From positions 5,531,451 through 5,595,450 of the forward strand of contig SCFE01000003.1 of assembly GCA_004352715.1 (NCBI GenBank): a stretch of 64,000 bases of DNA. The letters run 5' to 3'. The position numbers and the translations under genes were made by a program. This document shows positions 38,058 to 50,600 of this stretch, piece by piece. The DNA is from Hofstenia miamia. Lineage: Eukaryota > Xenacoelomorpha > Acoela. The notes under the pieces are model-generated. The model ran no database searches, was not told where the DNA came from, and saw only the letters and a program-made list of their open reading frames with translations. Each line of letters starts with the position of its first letter. Position 1 is the stretch's first letter.

Positions 38058-41000
38058 CACTAGAAAACCGGGACGCGTCAATTGACGCAAATTCAAAAAA
38101 TTTTTGTGCTTATTCCACTTAACCCTACTTCACCTGGGGGACGATTTGACCCCTCCATATTTTTAGATATAACTCAGAGACCGTTTCCTAAATAAACCAT
38201 GTTTCGATAACTTTTTTCTTTAACTTGTTTTGCAACTTTGTTGCAAAAATTGTGCAGATAGAGTCAAGGGTTACAAAATTATAGGAATTTAAAAAAAGTA
38301 GTTCATGAAAAACTAACATTTTTTGAGAGCTTCAATAATAAATATTTTGTATATAGAAGCTATAAATTGTATCAATGCATAATTTTTAATGAAAAATTAA
38401 AATTAACTGGTTTCTATGTTTAATTTGCATAATAGTCCTTTATCTTGATTCCTATTTAGTAATATTTCTAACATTTTGTGGCAATGATAGGAATTGAGAA
38501 AATTTGATTCATAGCCTAATTAATATGCGCATGATTTGCATTTTAATATCGTATCATGAAATGGTTTTGCCAATATATTCCTGACATGTCATAATACCTC
38601 CAACCAAATTTGGTGTTGATCGGATATACCATTTCCTAGATCTTGGGAGGGGGCCAAATCGCCCCTCAGGAATAACTGCTACAAAAAAGCACAGGAAAAT
38701 AGGGTTAGCCTTGACATGGCCGATAACACTTCGTGACTTTAATTATTTCAATGAGTTCTCATTTCTATTATTGAGTTGAGTCTTCAGGTCATCTTATTAC
38801 CATAGCAATCATGTGACTACCCAGAAAGCCGAACTGCGTCAATTGACGCAGTCTACGATTGGCGATGGATTGGTGTTGTTTGATGTCTTTTGAATGTACT
38901 TGACATCTACATCTAGGGTGACTTGCATTTTTCAAACATAGAAATGTTATTGATACATGATTGTGTCAATTGCGGACACAAATCAAAGATATTGAGGTCA
39001 ATGGCGTCAGTGTGAATAATTGACGCATGTGCTGTAACCATTAGACATCGAAAAAGTTATTATTCGGCTGTTGACTGATATCCTCAGGATACTTGTTTTT
39101 ATTCTGACGACTATAATGTCTCGACGCGGGAAATATTCAGCTCTAATAAAGAATAAAGGTTCTACAATATTTACAATAACTGCATGGATACTGACTATAT
39201 CAATATCGGAGAAACATTTGCAGGTCCATATGAAGAAAAAAAACTCAGTAGCAAGTATTAGTGTAATAAATTATGATGTCGATAATTCAAGCAGTAGTGA
39301 CAGTGACGAAGAGGATTCGATTGATAATATTCCACCATTACATCAACGACATTCTATACCTCCAGATGGTTGTTCATTCAAATGGCAGTATTTTGGAAAA
39401 AATAGAACAGTTTGGACTTTACATTCTCGTAATACATCAAGCCATGGTATTGGACGACATAATTCCCAAAACACTTTGTGACGATTTAGTTGTCCAACTG
39501 CGTATGAAAGTGCCCGAATAAGTTGTCCAATTTTTTTTGCTTATTGTTCAATGAGCCGATGCTTTGAAAAATGTGTAGATATATGACAACAGAAGGTGAG
39601 GGATTCATATCAGGTTGAAAAATCTAACCAACAGAATTTGAGATATTTTTAGGACTGTGGATTGTTCGTGGGCTTTTAGGTTGTAGCAATCTTCCTCTTT
39701 GAGAATTTCGGTTTCAGAAATGGGGAAATGCATTATTCGCAGACCATAAAAGTAGGGATAGATTCATGGAAATCAAGTGCTTTTTGCGTTTTTGATGATA
39801 AATTGACAAAATCAAAAGTTGAGAGGGATCAATTTTGCCTCATCGCGGATCTTTGGTATACATTTATTGAACAATGTCAGGTGGCTTTCTATCCCTTAGA
39901 GTATTTTACCATCGCTGAGCAGCTATTGCCGTGCAAAGCCAGGTGTAGATTTTGCAATACATGGTTAGCAAAGCAGACAAATTCAGTCTGAAGGTTTGGT
40001 TCATTACCGATCTCCAGGCGAAACATCTCTAAAATAGATTTCCCTACTTGATAGATTAACACGTACTGACTGTCTATCAGCTGACGTTGTTGGTAAGTTG
40101 GTAAGTTGGTAAAGCCGATAGAGGGGAATGGGCACTCTATAACAAGTCTGTCATTAGCGAAGCAGCTCTTGAAGAAAAACAATTCATTGATTGGTAGTCA
40201 GATCAAATTGTGGGAACTGCTTCCTCTAGTTCGTGAGAAATCTTCATTATGACGTGCTCAAGGATACACAGTCATCTGCAACATTGGCGGTGCATCAATG
40301 CAAGAAAAATAACAAGGTGACAATACTTAGCACAATGCATAGCTCTGTAACTTCTAATGTAGACGAGTAGACCATGAAAAGTGCAAGCTAGAGACTGTTT
40401 TATTGTACAACCATACAAAGACAGGCATTGACGTTTTGGATCAAATGCTGTGATTGTGTTCCGTGAGGCAGGCCTGTCACAGATGGCCAGTACATGTTTT
40501 TTTCTAATATAATCGATATTGCTTTAGTGAACGCATGGATCCTTCACAAAGAAGTCACCAAAAAGTCAATTGGCCTATATTCAAAAATTTTAAAATAACT
40601 TTTGGCCTCTGGGAAAGTAGATTTAAGTCGAAAACGGGTGATTGAAAATCATAATTCTAGAAATTTGAGAACAATATTCCAGTGAATGCAACAGAAACCG
40701 TACCTTTGATTGTGTTCCCTGTTGCAGTATCCCAATTTGCAAATGTGCAAAACGTGCTTGTAATGTATTTGAAATTTGCAATTCGTTATATGTTGATTAC
40801 AAGTTATCAATGAATGAACTGCCTTCTTTCTTAAAAAGATAAACTTACTAGTTAGTGTTTTTTATTTTTAAATTTGCAATGCATAGTTTATAGCCTACTA
40901 AGTCACAATGAATGGGAGCATAATCATGTTCGCTATTGATTTCTATGGATGGCAATGACATTATTAATTAAATGTCCAATCAATACAAGAATAAAACTTA

Positions 41001-41099
41001 AATTAGTCTGAGAATATAAATCTAATAAAAATTCAAGGAAGGAGCAAAATTGACGCATTTCAGGCTTTCTCGTAAGATCAAAAGTTCCTGTTTCTAGTG
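38058..41099 (+). mobile_element. piggyBac-type transposon nested in mariner
   Basis: Both ends read CACTAGAAA inward. Flanks are TTAG (38054-38057, one change from TTAA) and TTAA (41100-41103), the family's target site. Removing the element restores the mariner reading frame order. 3042 bp, with a palindromic motif GCGTCAATTGACGC at 38075-38088, a longer version at 38834-38851, and half-sites near 39018 and 41049. Confidence 0.9.
39118..40842 (+). pseudogene. piggyBac transposase pseudogene
   Basis: Blocks in order: start MSRRGKYSA at 39118 and acidic stretch SSSSDSDEEDSIDNIP (to 39481); ORF 39728-39991 with RDQFCLIADLWYTFIEQC, then YFTIAEQLLPCKARCRF; KTGIDVLDQM near 40425 (family form KGGVDxxDQ); HRWPVHVFFNIIDIALVNAW across a frameshift near 40450-40540; and a C-terminal Cys-rich domain DCVPCCSIPICKCAKRAC near 40710-40760. 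The family's first catalytic Asp (T-V/I-DEQ) is Ala here (TIAEQ). Frameshifts and stops occur: inactive. Confidence 0.85.
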
Positions 41100-41667
41100 T
41101 TAATGGCATTTGTCAGTATATTTTGGCATGGGAAAACGAAGTTACGTTTAATCGAGGGATTTGCTGAAGGTCAAGATAATGTGTGGTTCCTTCAAAATAA
41201 AGAAGAAACCCATCTACCAGGTTGTGTATCGTGAGAAGATGCGTCCCTTGGTGCTTAAGGATATCTGTGATGTAATTAACACTGAAGAATTGATTTGCCA
41301 ACAAGATGGTCAAACCTCACACGGCTACTGATTAAAGGAGAATACGCCTCAGTTCATCAGGCCTTCAGAGTGGCCAGCGAAAAATCCCGACCTTAATGTT
41401 ATGGACTATAGCATCTTGGGAATTCTTCAACACTTGCATGAGTACGCTGCGATATTACCATGGTTGATCAATGATCAATTTAATTCATAAGGTCACAGCT
41501 TTCTGGATTCCACACATTTGAAAGTGTTCCAACAATGGAGAGGATATTTTCAACACTACTGAACATTAAGTTTATTTATGTAATATAATTTATTGCCTTT
41601 CTCACGTGCTTAATCAAGTGCACCTTAGTTTTATAAAATCCTTTGGTTTTCTACTGGGCACTCAGTA

Positions 41668-42733
41668 TATCATTTTGCAATGTTTGTTATTGACTGGCTA
41701 CGGAAACACACATAATTCACTAAATATTACAGATCTCTCAAATCCGAAGACACCACTGCCTGTATAAAGAATCAGTGCTAATAAATCTGATTTTGCTCAT
41801 GTATGCTTGAACGGAACTCCGCTGGTATATTTGCAAGAATCAATATAATTCAGACAGCTATGTTATCTGAACTGTAGGTGTGAAGAACTTGAAAGTTTGT
41901 TCTTTCCATCCCGCTAAATTCCACGCCGATTGACGCCAATATGATTAGCATAGGCTATGCAGTTGTTGCCGGCATCAGCAACACAGCTTTACTACTGGCA
42001 GATTTTGGTAAATAACAGGGCTGGCGTACTTTAAACAAATTAATAAACATGTTTAAAACAAATTTAGCTAATTTTGTCCTACTTCAACAATCATGTTGTC
42101 AAAGGATTATCCATATTTAGTGACTGTATATTTTAACATCGAAATCAGATGAAATCGGCGTGTCTCGAGGTTAGGGATGAGTTATTAAAAAATATGATGA
42201 AGTTTTGGCGCCGAGAAGGCAGAAAGTTGGTCTTCCTTTATATATAGCTCAATGCTAAATAGACAAAATCGAATAATTTCTTTCTTATACTCTGTATTAG
42301 TATTCTGTTTTAGAATTTTTCCAATACATTTTTTCCTAAAAAAAGGTTTTCTGTAGAATGTTTCATAGAGAAAATAATGCCTGTGTAATTATGAAGAAAA
42401 CATAAGAACAGTAAACATGTTTATTCAAGAGTTCATGTTTTACTGTATAATTCAATAGAAAACATTTTAAACTACAGTACTGATAACTAAGCATATAAGA
42501 TCAAGGCTAAGTAATCTTTTTCAAATTAACAGTTTGCTAATAAAACATTGGTAATAGCAATATTATGATTTTCTATTTAGCTCATCTAAGGTTTACCTAC
42601 CCTCCTCCACTGGTTTTCTTCTGGCCACATTCCTGAAGGAATAATATAATAAGCCGGAAATTATTGGGAATGTTCAATTTTGGCCCCTAATAAAAAATCC
42701 TGTGCACGCCACTGATATATATATATATATATT

Positions 42734-42769
<36 letters not shown>

Positions 42770-42788
42770 TATATAAGAAATATACTTA

Positions 42789-42830
<42 letters not shown>

Positions 42831-44787
42831 CAAGTTTTTATATAAAAATGAGCAATAATCCAGCGAACTGCTTATTTCAAAAACATTGATTATTTCACTG
42901 AAGCCTTATTCTACATATCTAAAGGGCTATGCAAATTTTAAACATCATGCAATCAAGGTTATAAATCTAAGTAAAAAATGTAGCATGAAATTGAAATGTT
43001 GATGATGACTTATGTGCAATATGAATGTCAGCAAATATTTTCAAGAGCTTCCAGATGTTACTTACACATGTAAAGCAGTTATTCTTGTTGTGAGCAAGAG
43101 ATATAATTCATGACAGCATAAAGCTTTGAAGTTATCACTTCAAAAGTGTTTATTCAACGTCCAACATTCGTGTCAATACAAACTCTGATATAAACTCAGC
43201 TTTACAAATCGTTTTTAAAATGGCAAATTTATGTACACTTTTCGAGGATCTATTCTAACAACCTGCTAAACGTACTCTTTGCTCTGTGAGCACAAGTTAT
43301 AAAGGCTAAAGATAAAAGCCCGATTTTGATCCAAACTAATATATCTAGTTTCCATAGCTTTAGTTTTAGCATTTTGCTGTGGAACATCAAGAATTACTTG
43401 TATTTAATTTCAGTATGATCAAATAGCTAAAATAAGAAAATATTCACAAAATTTTTTAAATAATCTTTTCCAGTTGCTGATTGAAATCAATACTTCAAGT
43501 TGAGGTATTAAAAAATCAAAAGTCAATTTTGAATAAAGAGATATTGATTCTCAATTTTGGACATAGAAGAAAAAAGATTATGGTCAGCTATCGTTGACCA
43601 TCTTATAAATTAAATCACAATTTATCTAATAAAATTCTTTATTTCATAAAAAAAATATTATATTATTAAAATTGAAAATTCTTTAAGTTTACACTTATAT
43701 TAGATGGATGAAAAAGATTTTGTATTTATTTGGAGCATTACCTTAATACAATACAGGTTACAGGGCCACTCTATCATATTTTGTTAAAGCCAGGAATGCC
43801 GAATTTTTATACAGGTCCTCATTTCAAATAAACAAAATGTCTTGCCAGTCTATAAATAGTAGAATACACACAATTTTCTTATAAAGATTAGTTTCATACT
43901 TTAGATTTAGGAAATATGCGTTTGGTTAGTCCAGCTTTAACTTTTGAAGACTACATTTCGGAAACTTTATTATGTATTCATGACATTTCAACAATTATGT
44001 TGTAATTTAAAAATTTTGGTATGGCATAAATTTGTGTTACATTTAAACAAAAGAATTTTGAAGGAAAGGTTTCTTAGAAACGTTACACTAGTGAATGAAT
44101 TTCTGAAGTTCCAAATTTTGAGGGAAAAATTTTATTTGCACTAAACATTGATAGTCTAGTTTTAGATGCCTTTCTGTTCGTGAAGGAAAGTTTTATTGTT
44201 GTCACTTTTTGTGAAAAACATGACTATCTTAAAATTTGTTTGGATAAGATCTCGTCTATTAAACCGACAATTCACATGTATTCATCATTTTGACATTTGC
44301 TGAAGCAAAATGCAAACTTTTATTTGCTAAGTTGTGCTGAAGGCAGAGTAAAGTAGAGCACTTTGCATTACTGCATGTCTTCCTTGAACATGACAGAATT
44401 CCATTTGGTAGACTTCTGCAGAATTTGAAATCATTGCTTACAGATATATTAGATATTATGCTTTGTGATTTATGTCGAACTGTCGTGAGGCATATCTAGT
44501 ACATAACGAATAATTTTATACGCGTAATGTAATGTTTCTAAGTTTACAGTTTGTCCTAATTATTACATTATTTTTCTATGTAGTAAGCGTTTTCTAAAGT
44601 ACTAGCTCTTTTTATTTAAATGTCCATAGTGTTAGAATAGCATACATTTAATTAGAATAAGTAAATCTTATATCAAAACTTTTTCAAAAATAAAGAGTTT
44701 TGTTTTTCATTTTTTACTTCTAGTAAATATGAATATTTGGGTGTCTATTTTTGAGACCCACTACATTAATGGAAGCATATCATAACT
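41668..44787. other. Intergenic stretch, no gene recognised
   Basis: AT-rich. An end like that of hAT MITEs (cacgccactg, 42703-42712, reading CAGTGGCGTG inward) abuts a compound (TA)n at 42716-42828 with the short hairpin aagtatataagaaatatactt. The left end of that MITE was not found. ORF 43944-44144 has no family. Confidence 0.45.
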
Positions 44788-44788
44788 A

Positions 44789-45005
44789 GAAAAGCACTCG
44801 GAGAGCGCAGACCTCCGCCACGCAACTTGTGTCCACCGGATCAGCACCAAAATTTAATATATTCTTCCTTGGGCGGAGACGTACCTCTGATGAAAATTTG
44901 AGGTCAATCCATCTATTACTTTTTCCGTAAAGTTGCTAACAGACAAACATACAAACAAACAAACCAACGCTATCAAAAACATAACGTCCTTGGCGGAGAT
45001 AATAA
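44789..45005. repeat. Dispersed repeat with CTCCGCCA / TGGCGGAG ends
   Basis: Begins aaaagcactcggagagcgca, then cctccgcca, and ends with a run of acaaacatacaaacaaac, then ccttggcggagataataa. The CTCCGCCA and TGGCGGAG words are inverted near the two ends. I recall very similar sequences as a common interspersed repeat in many animal genomes; the class assignment is uncertain. Confidence 0.7.
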
Positions 45006-45050
45006 GTTTATATAAAACCGGGATGAATACTTGTGTTTTAGGAATCTGGC

Positions 45051-45767
45051 CAGGGGTGTTAAAAAATTAAGTTTTTCAAAAATAAGTGCAATTATAATAA
45101 GTGCAGGAAGTGTATTCTGGACTAAACTAATTGTTCACTTATTAAGTGTACCAACTACACTTATTTTTGCACTTTTTCATTAGTAAAAAAGTTCGTTAGA
45201 TTGTAGATTTTGTCATCTCTTACTCTTACTTTCAACATTGTTGTTTTGAATCCAATTACCAAGTATTTATTATATTTTTAAATTAATAAATACGGATTTT
45301 CAATAAATTTTACATCAAAGTTTAAGTTAAATGTTTTTCATTTGTATTAAATGTATTTCAGGTTGTTTATTTATAAAATAGGCCACTACAAAAATGGTGA
45401 ATTTTTATTTGATTTAAAAAAATGATCTTCATCACATTGTACATTAGCATTTATTTTATGCTTGAAGTATACAAATTACAATTATAGGACACATGAACCA
45501 TTTATTATTAAAGAAAATCTAAACTGGTGGCAGTTAAATTAATTCACATATCAAAAATCGCTACTTTAATATGGCTTCTACATATAATAAAGCAAAACGA
45601 AACCCACTATCCCCTAGTGTAGTTTATGCAGTAAATAATAGTTCAGGAATCATATTTAAAAATAATGCACTTTTGCAATAAGTTATTTTTTAAATTGGAA
45701 AATGCATTTATTTATTTTTTAAATACTTAATCAAAATAATAGTGCACTTAATTTTTTAACACCACTG
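45051..45767. mobile_element. hAT-type MITE, 717 bp, perfect 8-bp target duplication
   Basis: Inverted ends CAGGGGTGTTAAAAAATTAA and CAGTGGTGTTAAAAAATTAA, flanked by aatctggc at 45043-45050 and again at 45768-45775. No transposase ORF inside. The CAGNGGTG start with an 8-bp duplication is typical of hAT elements. Confidence 0.93.
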
Positions 45768-46089
45768 AATCTGGCGCAAAAGTTGTTTTTTTCCAAAATT
45801 TACAGTACCTTTGTCAAACAAGAATACAATAATGACATTTGTATATGGTACTAAAAGCTATAAACCATTCAACATAAAACAATGATCTGCAACTTCTTTG
45901 ATTTTTAACAGGAAATTTATTTCTTTAAAGATCTTTTAAGATAAAAATTTACATACTTAAAGGATCTCTAATTTCTTCAATTATATACAAGAATTGCGTA
46001 TCCTTAATGATATTAAAGTATAAAATTACTTTTCTTTAAAGATCTGCAATTTAGTCAAAGATTTTAATGTAAATTGAAGTTTCTGCAAA

Positions 46090-46859
46090 GTTTTTAAAGA
46101 TTGTTCAACTAGGGTAGGCTTTTTTGTGAGAAAATTGTAAATTGTGTTTTGTCAATATTTAGTTTTAGTTGATTATTTGAAAAATAATTGTTTAATTCTT
46201 CTACATCTGTTTGGAGTTTTTTGTAGCATCAAAAGCCATTTTTGCAGTACTTATAAGGAATGTGTTGTCGGCATATTAGTAAATGTCAATGTGTTTAACA
46301 TGTTTAATTATATCATTTACATAAATTGCAAACAAAATATTTCCAAGGACAGTACCCTGGGGCTCCCCACTGCCAGTCGTAACGTAGCTTGATTTTTTAC
46401 TGCTGTTGTCTGTTTTCTAGGAAGTTGATGATTAAATTAATTATCACCAAAATATCATAATTCTTGGAATTGAATCTAATAATGCTATAACACTACATTT
46501 ATTATGAGATATATTATATTTTATTTGTTGAGTAATAGAATTATTGCGTCTTGGGTGCTATGGCCCCGCTTAATAATAAAAAATGGGAGATTATAAGAAG
46601 CGGTTGATTTGTTGGTATCAAGTTTCTTAACAATGTTTTCTAATTCATCAATTGTAGCAAGTCTAAAGAAAGATTGTTTTGATTATTTGAGATTACGAGA
46701 ATTTTGTTTTTTCTTATAAAATAGGAAATCGATATTTCCAAGTCTTGAATGTTGAATTTAGATGATTTAGTATTTGAGTTTTGTCGATTACGGTCGTATT
46801 ATTGATGTTTAATTCATTTATTTCGGATGAAAAGCCTTGAAATTTTGCAATAATAATAA

Positions 46860-46899
<40 letters not shown>

Positions 46900-46900
46900 C

Positions 46901-46902
<2 letters not shown>
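46090..46902 (-). mobile_element. Antisense non-LTR RT fragment
   Basis: Minus-strand frames give KFQGFSSEINELNINNTTVI, then KTQILNHLNSTFK (46714-46850), GEPQGTVLGNILFAIYVNDI (about 46310-46370) and YADNTFLISTAKMAFDA (about 46215-46265; the family DD is DN here), the usual order of a non-LTR RT. Stops and frameshifts throughout. A (TAA)n run abuts its 5' side. Confidence 0.75.
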
Positions 46903-46943
<41 letters not shown>

Positions 46944-46975
46944 TAGAATAATAATAATGATAATAATAATAAACT
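46848..46975. repeat. (TAA)n microsatellite
   Basis: About 125 bp of TAA units with a few interruptions; it encodes Asn or Ile repeats only. Confidence 0.97.
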
Positions 46976-47129
46976 TTATTTCTAATGAGGTTCCTGTGTT
47001 TGAAAGTGTGAAAAAATTTCTTCAGACATTACGATTTGACTAAAAAAACACCAGTCTGTTTTAGGTTAAAATTTAACTAAGATTCTTATTCTATCAAAAG
47101 CAGATATGCAATTTCAGATTGCATGTACA

Positions 47130-47171
<42 letters not shown>

Positions 47172-47320
47172 ACAAAGTATGATCAAAAATTCGTATTTAG
47201 AAAAATTCAATACTGTACAATATTTAAATAAAATTGTGAAAATAAGTCTACACTACAAATATAAAACTAGCACCAATTTGAGTAATCGATATGTAAGAAA
47301 TTTCTAACACGACTGTGCGC

Positions 47321-47673
47321 TTAATCACTAAGTGCTGCATGATTCTGATCGAGACGCTGAGTAATGTCTGACTGACTCTTTTTTACTTCGGCCAGCAAAC
47401 GTTGAAATCTTTGGCTTAAGGCTTCCAAATTGCTCTCCAAATGTTCCAGTTTCTCTTCAGTTGTCCCATCCATGTCCTCTTCTGCCCCTGTGTCGAGTTC
47501 AGGACGATAAAGGTTGTCACGTATAAGCATCTTCTTTCCCGTCTCAAAGAGTTTTTTCCTTGCATCTGGATACTCTTTTAAGGCATCTAGAAGATCTCTT
47601 TTGGAGAGAATAAATAAATCACTATAACCGATGCTACGCACATTGGCACTTCTGCGATTTCCATTAATATTTC
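47321..47673 (-). CDS. CNGA exon h: end of CNBD, C-helix, coiled coil, stop
   Basis: Acceptor CTTTTAG, two bases plus 116 codons and TAA (47321-47323). The phosphate-binding arginine is in [10 protein letters not shown]; the position after RR is Ser where vertebrate CNGA has Thr. Then [20 protein letters not shown], the C-helix ([12 protein letters not shown]), an acidic linker, and a coiled coil [20 protein letters not shown] like the CLZ domain of A-type subunits. Confidence 0.96.
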
Positions 47674-50600
47674 CTAAAAGCACTTCTTATATTTCATTAT
47701 AAGTGTAATTATTCATCTACATTTACGTCTTTAGATAGACTTTATGCTCAAAAATTCTCTTGAGAAAAAATACATGTATATACTGGCAATAAGCATCATG
47801 GAAGCTTGTACTCAGCCCACTCTCGTGTAAAAATGCTTGTATATATATATAACTTGAAATTCAAATTTTTCTTATGGAATATATTTGCAATTACCATGGA
47901 TTTCATAAAGGCAGAAATATTAGAAATGCATGACTTCCATCAAGAATTCCAAACATGATTTATACCTGAGACCCAAAGTATTAGCTAAAGTACTCTTTTT
48001 GGTCAGATACACATCTTTTCAAAAATCAGTTTGGACAAAATTTTGAAAAATATTTGACGAAAAAAATGAATAGCATCTCATGAAAAGTTATGTTTTCCAA
48101 AAAAACGCAGGTTCAATTCCCCATATTTTTCGCCACTGTCTCTGATGGCTTGAAAATAATTTATGTATAACTTAACATTAATGTATAAAACGCTTTCATG
48201 CGATCAAATTTAAGCGTCAAATAAGATGTAACACATTAAAAATGCGTAATTACTGTCAATAATTCCCAGATGTAGGCGTACTCGTTCATCTAATAGCTGC
48301 CGTTGAATAACACATAAATATAATTTTTTTAAATTTTAAAATCTGGTAGATCTTATAAAACTTTAACAATATTGCAAAATTTGCTTGTAAAATTTTTGCT
48401 TTTAAGCAAATTTCCCATTATTTGTAACTACGGTGTTGTAATATTCGCTTGCTAAACTGCTGCTAGAAATACATTTTAAATTACTGTCATATTGATATTA
48501 ATAAAACAAGAATTATTTAAAATTGCACTCTCCTTAAATTAATTAAACGATGTCCAAAAGCCTTGAGAAACAAAAGGAAATTAGCAATGCTCTGTGAAGC
48601 ATAGTTTTACAAAATATCAGTAGATTCGTAATAGGAAATGCCTTTCTTTACATACAAAGCCATATTGTGTGTGCATTAATTAATTGCACAAGAGTACATC
48701 TTAGAGATGCTATTAGCAATAAATAGACATCGGCTTGAATATCTATTTACTATAAAATCCTGCATAAACAATTGAATTTTCTGAGAAATGATAAACGTAA
48801 AAATGCAACTTGCATCATCTTATAAGTAATTTGGATGGAGTTGTGTGAGGGAAGAGATAACTATAATAATTATAATAATAATAGCGGCAAGTGCACAGAC
48901 GAAGATGGGTTGAGGATGAGCAGTGGGGATAAAATTGAGGAGGTCAAGGAAGGTTACAAGTACTTAGAATTGACAAGGAAAGACAGAGCAGATCATGAGT
49001 AAATGAAGTCAAGATTAAGGAACTAATACAAGAGGAAGGTTAGGAATTTACTGCAGAAGCATTATGCTAGAAGACCAGTATTAATGCAATAAATACGTGG
49101 GTTATGCTAGTGCTAAGATATTTAGCAGGAATAATTAGGTGGAATGAGAATGAACTAAAGGAGTTACCTGCGCCAGAGTGAGTCTTAACTTAAATCGAGA
49201 TATTTATAGCCTTTGCATGTCAATGCTCAAAGGAGGAGAAGTAGAAGCACGTGGCGCAATATATAGTAAAGCAACCTAAGTGATCACTACTAAAGATCAG
49301 TTTGAAGTTGCGGAAGATAAGAACAGAGAGTGAGAGAAAGAAAGTATACCAAAGTAAGATAGAAGCACAGAGACAAACACGATATAGGCAGAAGGCATTG
49401 AGAATGCAGAAAACATGAAAGAGAAGGGGGCAACAAATGGCAAAGGAGGCCAACAATGAAGAGAGAAACAGAAGCACTGATAATGACAAAACGGGATGAA
49501 ACAGTCAGGACAAACTGGGTGAAGAAGCCCGTAGACAGAAGAGCGGAGGTGAGTGGAAAATGCAGGCAAAATAAGAAAAAATTTCGAAAAAGTATATCAT
49601 CTGATAGCAAGCTGTTGGTTCACAACGAGTATAGGTTCAGGCTTGACAGGGAAGCGTGTATGGCACACTGAAGCTTGAGTAGGAAGTCTCTCAGACTCCC
49701 AAAGAACCGATAAGTTCACCATGCTGAGAGTCACACCAGCGTGCAACTTTGAGAAGGAACGAATTAATAATAACAATATTCAATTAAATCAGTAAAATAC
49801 AACTGAAGGCCACAGGAATAAGACAGGCTAAGTCATAAAAACACGTTTCGAAATATCGAGATAAAAAAATTTGAAACCTCCGTCACAACGCAATATTGAA
49901 ATTATTCCATTCTATTGCATGTTTTCGAATGGATAGAGGTTAGGGGATATTAAATTTTATAGTTTCGAGTTGGTTGCCATTATATCTTGGGAACATACGA
50001 GGGTTTTCTGTCACCTCTAAAGAGGTTTCTGCCAGCTCCATTTTAGTGAAGGCACAATTTGAACTTATTTTTTATAAAAGAAGAAAACAAAATGATGAAC
50101 TATTAAAGGAACGATATGAATATTCGAATTCGATTTCATTTCGAGAATGGCTATGCTTTGTTCATCTAACGCGTTTTGTTTACAACACAGGGAATGGAGC
50201 AATTTCATTGGATGATAATGAGTAAGCACACACAACTATTTGACTTAGCTCGTTTTATTTCTGTATGCCGTTTATAAAAACCTGGCTACAGGATGACTTT
50301 GCTCATTTTATCCTCTGATATGTAAACTACAGCCCGCTAACCGCCCTGATGAATATTAATGAGTAATTTTTCAAAATCATCCAAAAATTGACTTAACTCG
50401 TTTTAATTCTGTAGTCTTCAACTGATAAATAAAAATACAACAAAACAATAACTTTGGCCATAGTCAGTTCTAGAAGTGGGCATATCATGTATTATGTCAT
50501 CCGGACATCACGAAATAGCGTTTTATAACGTTCCGTCATCCGCATTAAGTCTAATCTATGTAGAGAAAACGTCGTCTACACATTCGATGTTATCAAGAAG

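Larger units (their letters stand above)
37572..41570 (+). pseudogene. mariner transposase pseudogene, split by insertion
   Basis: N-terminal part 37572-37826 (VLPQKGTGKKRKFHSPVKQA), first catalytic Asp in WFSDEATFNI near 37935. After the piggyBac: MAFVSIFWHGKTKLRLIEG from 41105, second Asp in QQDGQTSHG near 41305, and EWPAKNPDLNVMDYSI near 41375-41420, where the third residue is Asp, as in DD34D mariners. Frameshifts and stops lie between the blocks, so it was already decayed or decayed after the insertion. Confidence 0.85.
37455..41665 (+). mobile_element. mariner-type transposon interrupted by a piggyBac
   Basis: Inverted ends of about 65 bp: left CAGGGTGCCCAGTAGCAAAC, right (reverse complement) CTGAGTGCCCAGTAGAAAAC, both running on through GATTTTAT to AAGCACGTGA. 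TA dinucleotides at 37453-37454 and 41666-41667 are the target duplication. Without the 3-kb insert the element is about 1.17 kb. Confidence 0.9.

Noticed and set aside
49220-49610. Minus-strand ORFs rich in Ser/Leu/Phe
   Set aside because: Shadow frames of the plus-strand R4/Dong-like fragment.
49974-50225. 83-codon plus-strand ORF in a CNGA intron ([20 protein letters not shown])
   Set aside because: No recognised family or repeat partner; it may be a transposon scrap but I cannot support that.
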